Of a DNA stretch of 64,000 nt, positions 6,801 to 15,716 are shown piece by piece (within the stretch, counting starts at the first letter, position 1; every line of letters begins with the position of its first letter). The translations under genes and the position numbers were made by a program. This stretch comes from HGM04593 sp045660825 (GTDB lineage Bacteria > Bacteroidota > Bacteroidia > Bacteroidales > Bacteroidaceae), in contig JAZREN010000045.1 in assembly GCA_045660825.1 (NCBI GenBank), positions 1-64,000 of the forward strand, in the 5' to 3' direction. The notes under the pieces were generated by a model, which worked only from the letters and a program-made list of their open reading frames with translations, was not told where the DNA came from and searched no databases.

Positions 6801-8948
6801 ATGGCAAAGAAGGGTTCAAAGGGAAAGGGACGTCTGAACAAAGGTGCAGTCGTTGATATGATGGTCGATTTCTTCAACCGCAATGACAGCCGCATCGTAA
6901 GTCCTAAGGAGATATTCAAGGAGTTGAATCTGACATCAACATCGGCACGCACCCTGTGTGTGAACATACTCGATGATATGGTGTTCGACGGCTATCTTAT
7001 AGAGCCTGAATTCAGAAAATACCGTTTGGCCGACAATTCGTCCATCCTGGTTGGCAGATTCTCACGCAGCAAGGACGGTTATAACGAATTCTACCCCGAG
7101 GACGGCAGCGACCCCGTGCTCATTGGCGAGCGCAACTCGGCACACGCACTCACCGATGATATTGTACGTGTAGCACTCTTTGCAAGGCGTCGTGGACGCG
7201 GCCGCGAAGGCGAGGTCGTTGAAATCATCAAGCGCACACACGACACCTTTGTAGGCGAACTGAGTGTTGAAAAGCACTATGCCTTCCTCATCACAGAGAA
7301 CCGCGTAATGCCCAACGACATATTCATTCCCAAAGACCTTCTCAAAGGTGGAAAGAACGGTGAAAAAGCTGTTGTAAAACTGCTTGAGTGGCCGCTCGAC
7401 AGCAAGAACCCAGTAGGCAAGGTAATAGACATTCTTGGCAAGAGCGGTGACAATGATACCGAGATGAATGCCATACTCGCAGAATATGGCTTGCCATACA
7501 CATACCCGGCAGCCGTCGAACAGGCTGCAGCACAGTTGGCCGCCGACATAACAGACGAAGAGATTGCCGCACGCAAGGATTTCCGTGGTGTGACAACACT
7601 CACCATCGACCCGGCGGATGCCAAGGACTTTGACGACGCACTCTCAATACGCCCTGCAGGCGAGGGATTGTGGGAGGTTGGCGTGCACATCGCCGACGTG
7701 TCACACTATGTCACCGAAGGCAGCATCATTGACAAGGAGGCTTTCAAACGCGCCACATCGATATACCTTGTCGACCGCACAATCCCAATGCTCCCCGAGC
7801 GCCTCTGCAACGACATTTGTTCATTGCGTCCACACGAGGACAAGCTCGCCTACTCGGTCATCTTTATAATGAACGAAAAAGCCGAGGTAAAGAAATTCGA
7901 AATTGCACGCACTATAATAAACAGTGATCACCGTTTCTGCTACGAAGAGGTGCAGGAAATAATCAAAAACGGCGAAGGACTCTACTACGACGAGATTAAA
8001 ACCCTGAACACACTAGCACAGACAATGCGCGAGAAACGATTCCAGGCCGGCGCCATCGACTTCCAGCAGGCACAGGTGCACTTCCGTCTCGACGAAAGCG
8101 GCAAGCCACTCTCGGTATACTTCAGTGAGAGTGACGAGTCACACCAGCTCATTGAAGAGTTCATGCTCCTTGCCAACCGCACAGTGGCCGAGAAGATTGG
8201 CCGCAAAGCCCCCAATGCGCCACTCAAGACATTCGTATACCGCATACATGACCAGCCCAACCCCGAAAAGATTGCAATGCTCTCAAAATTCGTGAGCAAA
8301 CTTGGTTACAAGATGAGGAGTGCCAGCGGACGCACCACATCGGCTTCGGCACTCAACAGCCTGTTGAAAGAGGTACATGGCAGCAAGGAGCAGAATGTGA
8401 TTGAACAGATTTCACTGCGCACAATGCAGAAGGCAAGATATTCAACCGAGAATATCGGGCACTATGGCCTTGCATTCCGCTACTACACCCATTTCACATC
8501 ACCAATACGCCGTTACCCCGACTTGCTTGTACACCGCCTGCTGCACCGCTACCTCACACTCGAGGCACGCACAGTGAGCAAACCAAAGTACGAGGATCTG
8601 TGCGAGCACTGTTCGGCACAGGAACAGGTTGCAGCAAATGCCGAACGCGCAAGTATCAAGTACAAGCAGGTTGAGTTCATGAGCGAGCACATTGGCGAGG
8701 AATTCGATGCTGTAATCAGCGGCGTTACCGAGTGGGGCTTCTATGCCGAAATCAACGAGAACAAGTGCGAGGGCATGGTACCTATGCGTACACTACAAGA
8801 CGATTACTATGAGTTCGATGAGGCCAACTACTGCATCATCGGCCGTCGTCGCAAGCGTAAGTTTACCATTGGCGACCCCGTACGCATTCGCATTGCACGT
8901 GCAAACCTCGACAAGAAACAACTCGATTTTGAGTTGATCGACGATTGA
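6801..8948 (+). CDS. rnr: Ribonuclease R
   Basis: The 715-residue protein has the full RNase II/R layout: an N-terminal winged-helix-like part (SPKEIFKELNLTSTSARTL), two cold-shock-type OB folds, the RNB catalytic domain with the acidic cluster TIDPADAKDFDDALS, and a C-terminal S1 domain starting near FDAVISGVTEWGFYAEI with a basic tail region. It degrades structured RNA from the 3' end in the cytoplasm, with roles in mRNA turnover, rRNA quality control and trans-translation. Length and domain order are normal. The stop codon shares its last base with the operator of the downstream two-component genes, which therefore seem to have their own promoter although read-through from rnr is possible. 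Confidence 0.97.
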   Translation: MAKKGSKGKGRLNKGAVVDMMVDFFNRNDSRIVSPKEIFKELNLTSTSARTLCVNILDDMVFDGYLIEPEFRKYRLADNSSILVGRFSRSKDGYNEFYPEDGSDPVLIGERNSAHALTDDIVRVALFARRRGRGREGEVVEIIKRTHDTFVGELSVEKHYAFLITENRVMPNDIFIPKDLLKGGKNGEKAVVKLLEWPLDSKNPVGKVIDILGKSGDNDTEMNAILAEYGLPYTYPAAVEQAAAQLAADITDEEIAARKDFRGVTTLTIDPADAKDFDDALSIRPAGEGLWEVGVHIADVSHYVTEGSIIDKEAFKRATSIYLVDRTIPMLPERLCNDICSLRPHEDKLAYSVIFIMNEKAEVKKFEIARTIINSDHRFCYEEVQEIIKNGEGLYYDEIKTLNTLAQTMREKRFQAGAIDFQQAQVHFRLDESGKPLSVYFSESDESHQLIEEFMLLANRTVAEKIGRKAPNAPLKTFVYRIHDQPNPEKIAMLSKFVSKLGYKMRSASGRTTSASALNSLLKEVHGSKEQNVIEQISLRTMQKARYSTENIGHYGLAFRYYTHFTSPIRRYPDLLVHRLLHRYLTLEARTVSKPKYEDLCEHCSAQEQVAANAERASIKYKQVEFMSEHIGEEFDAVISGVTEWGFYAEINENKCEGMVPMRTLQDDYYEFDEANYCIIGRRRKRKFTIGDPVRIRIARANLDKKQLDFELIDD

Positions 8949-8983
8949 TTTCAATTTCTTTTCAGAAACAGGTGCGACATTTG
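8948..8983 (+). promoter_or_regulatory. Promoter and operator of the two-component system
   Basis: ATTTCA-ATTTC-TTTTCAG spans 8948-8965. It matches 18 of 21 positions of the repeat in front of the two PepSY-like units, counting the three bases that follow. The half sites are again 11 bp apart, and the next TTTG (8980-8983) is at exactly the same distance from the repeat as in the PepSY promoters. The start codon is only 17 bases after this TTTG, so the leader must be very short. Confidence 0.6.
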
Positions 8984-9000
8984 TCAAAAAATAATAGAAG

Positions 9001-9684
9001 ATGAAACTGCTTATAGTAGAAGATGACAATTCACTGCGTGAGATTATGCATCGTGCACTAACAAGTGAAGGTTATGTCGTTGAGGTTGCACCCACATACT
9101 TCGATGCCTGTGACAAGATTGCGGGCTACAGCTACGACTGTATATTATTAGACATAATGTTACCCGACGGCAATGGTCTGCGCCTGCTCGAGCAAATCAA
9201 GGCGCTCGATAAAAACGATAGAGTAATCATAATCTCAGCACGCGACTCGCTCGACGACAAGATCGAAGGACTCGATCTGGGTGCCGACGACTACCTGCCC
9301 AAACCTTTTTATATGGCCGAACTGTCGGCACGTATAAAGAGCGTCATGCGCCGTGGTGCTGGCTCGGTAAACAAGACCATGACGGCCGGAAACATTGTGC
9401 TAGACCTTCAGAGCCGCTGCGTAACCATTGACGGCAAACCTGTCACACTGTTGAAAAAAGAATTTGATATACTGCTCTATTTCATGCAGCGTCCCAACCA
9501 CATCATTGACAAGGCGGTGCTTGCCGAATCGGTATGGGGCGACCACATTGACATGGTCGACAATTTCCAGTTCGTATATGCACAGATCAAGAACCTGCGC
9601 AAGCGACTAGCCGACGCTGGTGCTTCACAGAATATCAAGGCTGTATATGGCTTTGGATATAAATTCACAGACACAGACCAATGA
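9001..9684 (+). CDS. OmpR-family response regulator
   Basis: The 227-residue protein has a receiver domain with the acidic pair E7-D8-D9, the phospho-acceptor D51 in ILLDIMLPDG, and K101 in LPKPF. The C-terminal winged-helix DNA-binding domain shows LLKKEFDILLYFMQ, the recognition region NFQFVYAQIKNLRKRL and the closing hairpin VYGFGYKF. It is a cytoplasmic transcription factor activated by the histidine kinase encoded next, whose start overlaps its stop by 4 bp. OmpR-type regulators bind tandem half sites spaced by one helical turn, which is what lies directly upstream of this gene and upstream of the two PepSY-like units. Autoregulation and PepSY control are inferred from that. Confidence 0.95.
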   Translation: MKLLIVEDDNSLREIMHRALTSEGYVVEVAPTYFDACDKIAGYSYDCILLDIMLPDGNGLRLLEQIKALDKNDRVIIISARDSLDDKIEGLDLGADDYLPKPFYMAELSARIKSVMRRGAGSVNKTMTAGNIVLDLQSRCVTIDGKPVTLLKKEFDILLYFMQRPNHIIDKAVLAESVWGDHIDMVDNFQFVYAQIKNLRKRLADAGASQNIKAVYGFGYKFTDTDQ

Positions 9685-10949
9685 AACTTATATACAAGGT
9701 AACACAACGTCTTGCACTGGTAATAATGCCGGTGTTGCTTCTATGGGCAACAGCCTTTTACTTTACAATGGTCCACCAGGTAAACGACGAAACCGATGAC
9801 AGCCTCGACGACTATGCCGAGATGATAGCCCGTCGTGTAATAAGCGGCGATGAACTGCCAACGCCTGGTGATAACAGCAACAACACCTACTCCATTGAAC
9901 TATTGCCTGCAACAGAACATCATGACGATTCCGAGACATACGAAGACCGTGAGGTATATCTTCATTGGAAGCAGGAGAACGAGCCGGCACGCATGCTCAC
10001 AAAGATTTTCCATGACAACGACGGAACTGCATACAAGCTTACTGTCTCGACCCCCACATTTGAGCGTGACGACATAATAAGGGCACTTCTCATACACATT
10101 GCAACAATATATGCCATTTTGTTGTGCATAATAATGGCAGTAATGGTCATTGTATTCAAGATAAGCATGAAGCCGCTTTACTCGCTGTTGAAGTGGCTCG
10201 ACGGCTATCGACCCGGAAACGGAATCGCGGGATTCCCCAATGAAGAATCAGTTGTGGAGTTCAAGAAACTCACACGTGCAGCGCGTGAAACCATTGAACG
10301 TGCCGAGAACCACCTTGAACGCCAGAAACAGTTCATCGGCAATGCCTCGCATGAACTACAGACACCGCTTGCCGTGCTTGGAAACCGCATTGAGTGGATG
10401 ATGGACAACACCACACTTGCCGAAGAACAGTTCGCCGAACTTTCAAAGATGCGCCAGTCCATCCACCGCCTTGTGCGCCTGAACCGCACACTGTTGCTGT
10501 TGTCTAAGATTGACAGCGGCCATTTCCTTGACAGGAGCAATGTCGATATTGTGCCTATAATTGAAAATGAACTTGAGGTCTACAAGGAGATATTCGCCGA
10601 GAAAGGACTTATATGCAATGTAAAGGCGCAAAAAAGTTTTGTTGTACAGATGGACGAGATGCTTGCAACCACAATGGTAGGCAATCTCATAAAGAATGCC
10701 TTTGTCCATTCCCCGTCAGGTGGAACAATAGACATAGCCATTTCACATGGAGAACTTTCCATCTCCAACAACGGCAGCGAGGCCTTGGACAAGGCAAGAC
10801 TCTTCGACCGCTTCTACACCAGCGGCAAGACAGGCTCTACAGGCCTTGGCTTGGCACTTGTGAAATCCATTGCCGGGTACTACGGATTTGGACTTGAATA
10901 TGACTTCAAGGAAAACAAGCACAATTTTAAAATCAGATATAGAATATAA
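9681..10949 (+). CDS. Membrane sensor histidine kinase
   Basis: The 422-residue protein has a first membrane helix at about residues 11-31, a periplasmic loop of about 100 residues, a second helix at about 134-160, a short HAMP-like linker, a HisKA domain with H224 in NASHELQTPLAVL, and an HATPase domain with N box NLIKNAFVHSPSG, F box LFDRFYTSG and G box TGLGLALV. The periplasmic loop is rich in acidic residues and contains EHHDDSETYEDREVYLHW, which could bind a metal or cationic peptide. That ligand idea is speculation. The start overlaps the response regulator gene (ATGA), and the gene ends inside a large palindromic terminator. Confidence 0.94.
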   Translation: MKLIYKVTQRLALVIMPVLLLWATAFYFTMVHQVNDETDDSLDDYAEMIARRVISGDELPTPGDNSNNTYSIELLPATEHHDDSETYEDREVYLHWKQENEPARMLTKIFHDNDGTAYKLTVSTPTFERDDIIRALLIHIATIYAILLCIIMAVMVIVFKISMKPLYSLLKWLDGYRPGNGIAGFPNEESVVEFKKLTRAARETIERAENHLERQKQFIGNASHELQTPLAVLGNRIEWMMDNTTLAEEQFAELSKMRQSIHRLVRLNRTLLLLSKIDSGHFLDRSNVDIVPIIENELEVYKEIFAEKGLICNVKAQKSFVVQMDEMLATTMVGNLIKNAFVHSPSGGTIDIAISHGELSISNNGSEALDKARLFDRFYTSGKTGSTGLGLALVKSIAGYYGFGLEYDFKENKHNFKIRYRI

Positions 10950-10987
10950 AAAGTAAAGATGAGCATGCTCATCTTTACTTTTTATAT
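10944..10987. terminator. 44-bp palindromic bidirectional terminator
   Basis: A perfect inverted repeat centred in GAGCATGCTC with flanks AAAAAGTAAAGAT and ATCTTTACTTTTT. It overlaps the stop of the histidine kinase gene and the end of the converging nrdG gene and gives U-tracts in both directions. Confidence 0.85.
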
Positions 10988-11476
10988 ATCCATCACAATT
11001 GTTTCTCCTTTTTCAAGCGATGCCGGAACGTTGATTATCCTTTGATTGCTGCTGCCACGGAAATGCAGTTCTTCGTCTTTTAGAGCCTCAATGAAACGTC
11101 CGTCCACAAGCACATCTATATGCTCAAGCAGAGCTTTCTGTGCGGGATTCTGCAGCAAATCCTCAAATCTGTAACCGGTGTAGCACCATATATTCTTGCA
11201 GCTCTGCTGCTTTATTGCCTTGGCAAGCTCTGTAAAGCCTTGTGGCTGGAACATCGGGTCACCACCGGAGAATGTCACATCGGCAAAAGGATCGTCAAGT
11301 ATAACCTTCAAAATCTCCTCTACCTCAACAGGGTGTCCGTTCTCAATGTTCCATGACTGCGGGTTATGACAACCCGGACAGTGATGGGGGCAACCCGAAG
11401 AATAGACCGAGGTACGAAACCCCGGTCCATCTACTGTTGTATCTTCCACTATCTCAAGAATGGAGATTGTTGCCAT
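10982..11476 (-). CDS. nrdG: Anaerobic ribonucleoside-triphosphate reductase activating protein
   Basis: The 164-residue protein is a small radical-SAM enzyme. The iron-sulfur motif is the CxxxCxxC in SSGCPHHCPGCHNPQSW, and the glycine-rich VTFSGGDPMF segment contacts SAM. It generates the glycyl radical on NrdD under anaerobic conditions. It lies 84 bp downstream of nrdD on the same strand, and the two are almost certainly co-transcribed. The gap between them holds a REP-like repeat. Confidence 0.95.
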   Translation of the reverse strand: MATISILEIVEDTTVDGPGFRTSVYSSGCPHHCPGCHNPQSWNIENGHPVEVEEILKVILDDPFADVTFSGGDPMFQPQGFTELAKAIKQQSCKNIWCYTGYRFEDLLQNPAQKALLEHIDVLVDGRFIEALKDEELHFRGSSNQRIINVPASLEKGETIVMDI

Positions 11477-11495
11477 ATCTTTGTCATTTCATTTT

Positions 11496-11552
11496 GTCAT
11501 CCTGAACGTAGTAAAGGATCTATTCAAGATACTCCGTTCCACTCAGTATGAA
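11496..11552. repeat. REP-like inverted repeat between nrdD and nrdG
   Basis: The segment begins GTCATCCTGAACGTAGTAAA and its far end, read in reverse complement, begins TCATACTGAGTGGAACGGAG. The two arms are imperfect inverted copies. In translation it reads CHPERSKGS, the signature of the widespread HPERSEGS-type intergenic repeats of Bacteroidota and Chlorobi. A related element is at 39928-39962. Confidence 0.6.
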
Positions 11553-11560
11553 CTGTGTTC

Positions 11561-13768
11561 TTACTCGTGTATTACGCGGTCGTTGAGCTCAGAGAGCTTT
11601 GCCTTGTTCCAACGGTCGGTTGTTCCAACAAGGTAACCTGTGATGCGCTGCAGCTTGTCAAGGTTCTTGCTTCCGCATTTTGGGCATTCCTCAAGGTTCT
11701 TGGTAGAGTTCTCGTGACCACAGTCAAGGCAACGGTTGCGGTTGTGGTTGACCGAACCATAACCGATATTGTACTGGTCCATCATATCAACCACCTTCAT
11801 GATAGCCTCGGGGTTGTGTGTTGCGTCACCGTCAATCTCAACATAGAAGATGTGACCACCGGCTGTGAGTGCGTGATAAGGAGCCTCAACCTCAGCTTTG
11901 TGACGTGCGCTGCACTTGTAGTATACAGGAACGTGGTTACTGTTTGTATAGTAGTCACGGTCTGTGATACCAGGGAGAATACCGAATTTTTTACGGTCAC
12001 CACGTGTGAAGCGGCCCGAAAGTCCCTCGGCAGGTGTTGCCAGGATACTGTAGTTGTGCTGATACTGCTCAGAGAAGCCGTTTGCACGGTCACGCATATA
12101 AGTTACGATGCGTACACCAAGTTCCTGCGCCTCCTCGCTCTCGCCATGATGCTTGCCAACCAATGCAACAAGACACTCGGCAAGACCAATGAAACCGATA
12201 CCCAATGTACCCTGATTGATGACTGGAGCAATTGTCTCGTTCTGTTTGAGTTTCTCGCATCCAATCCAAAGTGAAGACATAAGCAGTGGAAACTGCTTTG
12301 CGAAGGCCGACTTCTGGAACTCCATACGCTCATGCAACTGGCGTGCTGCAATGTCAAGCAGACCATCAAGCTTTGCAAAGAACATAGAGATTCTCTCTTC
12401 CTTGTTGGCGATTTCCATACATTCGATAGCCAAACGCACAATGTTGATTGTAGAGAACGAGAGGTTACCGCGACCTACTGATGTCTTGGGACCGAAACGG
12501 TTCTCGAATACACGTGTGCGGCAACCCATTGTTGCAACCTCGTGCATATAACGCTTTGGATCATCGGCTCTCCAATCCTCGTGCTGGTTGAATGTAGCAT
12601 CAAGGTTCAGAAAGTTAGGGAAGAAACGGCGTGCTGTAACCTTGCAGGCAAGCTGGTAAAGGTCATAGTTGCGGTCATCGGGCAAGTAGCTGACACCACG
12701 TTTCTTCTTCCAAATCTGAATTGGAAAGATTGCAGTCTCGCCATTACCGACACCACGGTATGTACTGTTAAGTAACTCGCGGATGATGCAACGACCCTCG
12801 GCCGATGTATCGGTACCATAGTTGATAGAACTGAACACAACCTGGTTACCACCACGTGAGTGGATGGTGTTCATATTATGGATGAAAGCCTCCATTGCCT
12901 GGTGAACACGTGCAACAGTCTTGTTCATGGCGTGCTGCAGTATACGCTCGTCACCGCTGAGGAAATCGAGTGGCTGTGTTGTATAATCCTCAACTTCCTT
13001 ATTATAAAGGTGTGAGTAGTTTGCACCTGTCAGTTCCTCAATAGCCTTGAGTTCCTCGATGAAGCTTGCACGTACGTATGGTGCAAGATAGAAGTCGAAA
13101 GCCGGGATAGCCTGTCCACCGTGCATCTCGTTCTGCGCTGTCTCCATTGAGATGCAGGCGATGATACTTGCTGTCTCAATGCGCTTTGCAGGGCGTGACT
13201 CGCCATGACCGGCATTAAAACCGTTGAGCAAGATATTGTCGAGCGGGTGCTGACAACAAGTAAGGCTCTTTGTAGGATAATAGTCCTTGTCATGAATGTG
13301 CAGGTAGTTGTTGCGCACAGTATCTACAACCTCCTCACTCAACAGGAAGTCGTCAACAAAAGGCTTTGTTGTCTCGCTCGAGAACTTCATCATCATTCCG
13401 GCCGGAGTATCGGCATTCATGTTGGCATTCTCGCGGGTTACATCATTCGAGCAGATATTGATGATCTCCTGGAAAATCTCCTTTGTCTTGGCATTGCGGG
13501 CAATACTGCGCTGCTTGCGGTAGGCAATGTACTTTTGAGCAACGTCCTTGCGGCTACTCTTCATGAGTTCAATCTCAACCATGTCCTGAATAGCCTCCAC
13601 AGTCATCTGCGGATTTCCCTTGAAAGAGATGCGGTCTGCAATCTGACTGATCAGTGACATATCCTCACCTTTTTCGGTGTGCATCATGGCCATACGTATG
13701 GCCGATACAATCTTTTCTTGATTAAAGCCGACGATGCGTCCGTCGCGCTTAACAACAGTTTGAATCAT
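11561..13768 (-). CDS. nrdD: Anaerobic ribonucleoside-triphosphate reductase
   Basis: The 735-residue class III reductase starts with an ATP-cone (TVVKRDGRIVGFNQEKIVSA), the allosteric domain. The ten-stranded barrel follows. Near the C terminus lie the zinc ligands CLDCG and CPKCGS and the glycyl-radical loop RITGYLVGTTDRWN. The enzyme makes deoxyribonucleoside triphosphates without oxygen, using the radical installed by NrdG. Size and all landmark motifs are normal. A TAnnTTTG element is found 38 bp upstream of the start. An open frame of 239 codons on the opposite strand is a shadow of this gene. Confidence 0.97.
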   Translation of the reverse strand: MIQTVVKRDGRIVGFNQEKIVSAIRMAMMHTEKGEDMSLISQIADRISFKGNPQMTVEAIQDMVEIELMKSSRKDVAQKYIAYRKQRSIARNAKTKEIFQEIINICSNDVTRENANMNADTPAGMMMKFSSETTKPFVDDFLLSEEVVDTVRNNYLHIHDKDYYPTKSLTCCQHPLDNILLNGFNAGHGESRPAKRIETASIIACISMETAQNEMHGGQAIPAFDFYLAPYVRASFIEELKAIEELTGANYSHLYNKEVEDYTTQPLDFLSGDERILQHAMNKTVARVHQAMEAFIHNMNTIHSRGGNQVVFSSINYGTDTSAEGRCIIRELLNSTYRGVGNGETAIFPIQIWKKKRGVSYLPDDRNYDLYQLACKVTARRFFPNFLNLDATFNQHEDWRADDPKRYMHEVATMGCRTRVFENRFGPKTSVGRGNLSFSTINIVRLAIECMEIANKEERISMFFAKLDGLLDIAARQLHERMEFQKSAFAKQFPLLMSSLWIGCEKLKQNETIAPVINQGTLGIGFIGLAECLVALVGKHHGESEEAQELGVRIVTYMRDRANGFSEQYQHNYSILATPAEGLSGRFTRGDRKKFGILPGITDRDYYTNSNHVPVYYKCSARHKAEVEAPYHALTAGGHIFYVEIDGDATHNPEAIMKVVDMMDQYNIGYGSVNHNRNRCLDCGHENSTKNLEECPKCGSKNLDKLQRITGYLVGTTDRWNKAKLSELNDRVIHE

Positions 13769-13805
13769 ATATGTTAAAGGATTTTTGTTTCCAAAATGAA
13801 TAGTG

Positions 13806-13813
13806 CAAATATA
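13806..13813 (-). promoter_or_regulatory. -7 element of the nrdD-nrdG operon
   Basis: TATATTTG on the minus strand matches TAnnTTTG. No convincing -33 element was found at 19-22 bp. Confidence 0.4.
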
Positions 13814-13933
13814 ATTATTTCACACAAATTATAGTGTTAAAAACAAACATAATTTATCAACAAATGAACTTTTTATTTCAGGGATAGCAATAGGGGTATT
13901 CTGGGCTGATTTTTTTATTTTTTTGACCACAAA

Positions 13934-13965
13934 TTGGCATTTGACAAGCACTTTTGTTACATTTG
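13934..13965 (+). promoter_or_regulatory. Promoter of the sugar transporter gene
   Basis: TACATTTG (13958-13965) matches TAnnTTTG, with TTG 21 bp upstream (13934-13936). Start codon 29 bp downstream. Confidence 0.55.
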
Positions 13966-13993
13966 CCGAAACATTGACAAAAACATTAAAGAC

Positions 13994-15382
13994 ATGGCAA
14001 CATTAAAAGAAAAAATAGGATATGGACTGGGCGACATGGCCTCATCCATGTTCTGGAAAGTATTCAGTGCATACCTGCCGATATTCTACACAAACGTGTT
14101 CGGCCTTGACCTTGGACTTGCAGCCCTGCTGTTCCTTGTTACAAAAATTTGGGATGCCGTATCGGACCCCATGATGGGTATCATAGCCGACCGCACAAAC
14201 ACCAAATGGGGTAAATACCGCCCATACCTGCTGTGGATTGCCGTGCCGTTTGCAATAGCCGGTGTACTCCTGTTCACAAAGCCCGCTCTGGGTGAAACTG
14301 GCAAGAATGTTTGGGCTTTTGTCACATATATCCTCATGATGACTGTCTACACAGCCATAAACGTTCCATACGGCTCAATGCTTGGTGTTATGACCGAAGA
14401 TACCGATGAAAAGACTGTTTTTTCATCGTACAGAATGTTCTTTGCCTACACAGGCTCATTCATTGTATTGGCCCTGTGGGAACCGCTTTGCAACTCAATT
14501 GCAGGAGTGAGCGGCAAACTCACATACGAACCACAAGCATGGCAGACAGCAATGATTATTGTGAGTACAATATGCCTTTTGCTCTTTGTACTTACCTTTA
14601 AGATGACACGCGAGAGAATTAAGCCGGCCATCAAACAAAGCAATGTTGGCGATGACTTGAAATCGCTGCTACACAATGGTCCATGGTGGATTCTTTTGGG
14701 CGGTGTACTGTTCTTCAATTTCTTTGGAGCTGTGAGGTATGCCGTTATCCCCTACTACTTCACAACCCAAATAACCGAGGGAGCAACACTCTCGTTCCTC
14801 TCAATAGACTTTCTCTTCTATGCAGGTATCTTCTTTACTATAGGTGAAATTGCCAACATGATTGGTGTTGCCATTGCCACACCAATAACATTCAAGCTTG
14901 GAAAAAAGAGCACATTCCTCTACTCCCTGTTTGCCATCATGGCACTGTGCATAGCATTCTACTATGTACCCACAAACACAACAAACGGATACTGGACCCT
15001 GCTAATCCTGCAAATTGCAACAGGTATCTTCACTGGTATAATATCACCACTTGTGTGGAGTATGTATGCCGATATATCTGACTACGCCGAGCTCAAGTTC
15101 AAGACAGCATCCACAGGCCTCATCTTCTCATCATCATCCATGGCACAGAAATTCGGCGGTGCTTTCGGTACCTCGGCTGTACTTTGGTTGCTTGCAGCAT
15201 TCGGCTTCAATACCGCCGAAGGTGCAGTTCAGACACCCGATGCCATTGAGGGATTGCGCCTGCTCATCAGCTGGATACCCGCCGGTATTGCAGCCCTGTC
15301 GGCAATATTCATTTTCATCTATCCGCTGACAACAAAGAGAATGAAAGAGATAAATAAGGAATTGAAGAGTGTAAGGGAATAA
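13994..15382 (+). CDS. MFS transporter of the GPH (glycoside-pentoside-hexuronide) family
   Basis: The ATG at 13994 gives 462 residues (MATLKEKIGYGLGDMASS). The in-frame TTG at 13934 is part of the promoter. Twelve hydrophobic segments are suggested. The family signature is clear: KIGYGLGDMASS at the N terminus and the loop DPMMGIIADRTNTKWGKYRPYL between helices 2 and 3, as in MelB/XylP. It likely imports a sugar or glycoside together with a cation across the inner membrane. No glycosidase or regulator is adjacent, so the substrate is unknown. The gene is a single-gene unit with its own promoter and terminator. Confidence 0.9.
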   Translation: MATLKEKIGYGLGDMASSMFWKVFSAYLPIFYTNVFGLDLGLAALLFLVTKIWDAVSDPMMGIIADRTNTKWGKYRPYLLWIAVPFAIAGVLLFTKPALGETGKNVWAFVTYILMMTVYTAINVPYGSMLGVMTEDTDEKTVFSSYRMFFAYTGSFIVLALWEPLCNSIAGVSGKLTYEPQAWQTAMIIVSTICLLLFVLTFKMTRERIKPAIKQSNVGDDLKSLLHNGPWWILLGGVLFFNFFGAVRYAVIPYYFTTQITEGATLSFLSIDFLFYAGIFFTIGEIANMIGVAIATPITFKLGKKSTFLYSLFAIMALCIAFYYVPTNTTNGYWTLLILQIATGIFTGIISPLVWSMYADISDYAELKFKTASTGLIFSSSSMAQKFGGAFGTSAVLWLLAAFGFNTAEGAVQTPDAIEGLRLLISWIPAGIAALSAIFIFIYPLTTKRMKEINKELKSVRE

Positions 15383-15400
15383 TAAAAAAGATACTCAACC

Positions 15401-15443
15401 ATAGAATCGATAGTGCCAACGCGGTGCTATCGATTCTATTTTG
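15401..15443 (+). terminator. Terminator after the sugar transporter gene
   Basis: ATAGAATCGATAG pairs perfectly with CTATCGATTCTAT and the stem can extend inward by four pairs; TTTTG follows. Confidence 0.8.
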
Positions 15444-15538
15444 TAATATAATGTCATTCCTGTAAAAAAGCGACAAGAAATCTCTATATAAAACCTTCGT
15501 ATCATCTTTTTTTGAACTTTTTTCAAAAATAGCCCGAA

Positions 15539-15574
15539 ATTTCAAATTCATTTCAGAATCGCATATAATCTTTG
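15539..15574 (+). promoter_or_regulatory. Promoter and direct-repeat operator of the PepSY copy B operon
   Basis: ATTTCA (15539-15544) and ATTTCA (15550-15555) are 11 bp apart; TTTG of TATAATCTTTG (15564-15574) follows after 14 further bases. About 55 bp around this site are nearly identical to the promoter of PepSY copy A at 3.6 kb. The leader to the ATG at 15717 would be about 135 bases. Confidence 0.65.
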
Positions 15575-15716
15575 CATTGTAAATGATGCGAACATTGGCT
15601 TGCTTGTGTTTAACTCGTTTGCACAAACTTTACACTATAAATAATGAACAACCACCAATAACAGGTGTTCAAGTGAATATAAAAGAACTTATAACTAATA
15701 AATAAAAAAGAAGATT

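Noticed and set aside
11555..12274. 239-codon open frame antisense to nrdD
   Set aside because: Shadow of nrdD; the product is rich in V, T and C without any domain character.
13864..13881. PepSY-type operator before the sugar transporter
   Set aside because: One ATTTCAG is present but the partner half site 11 bp upstream is absent.
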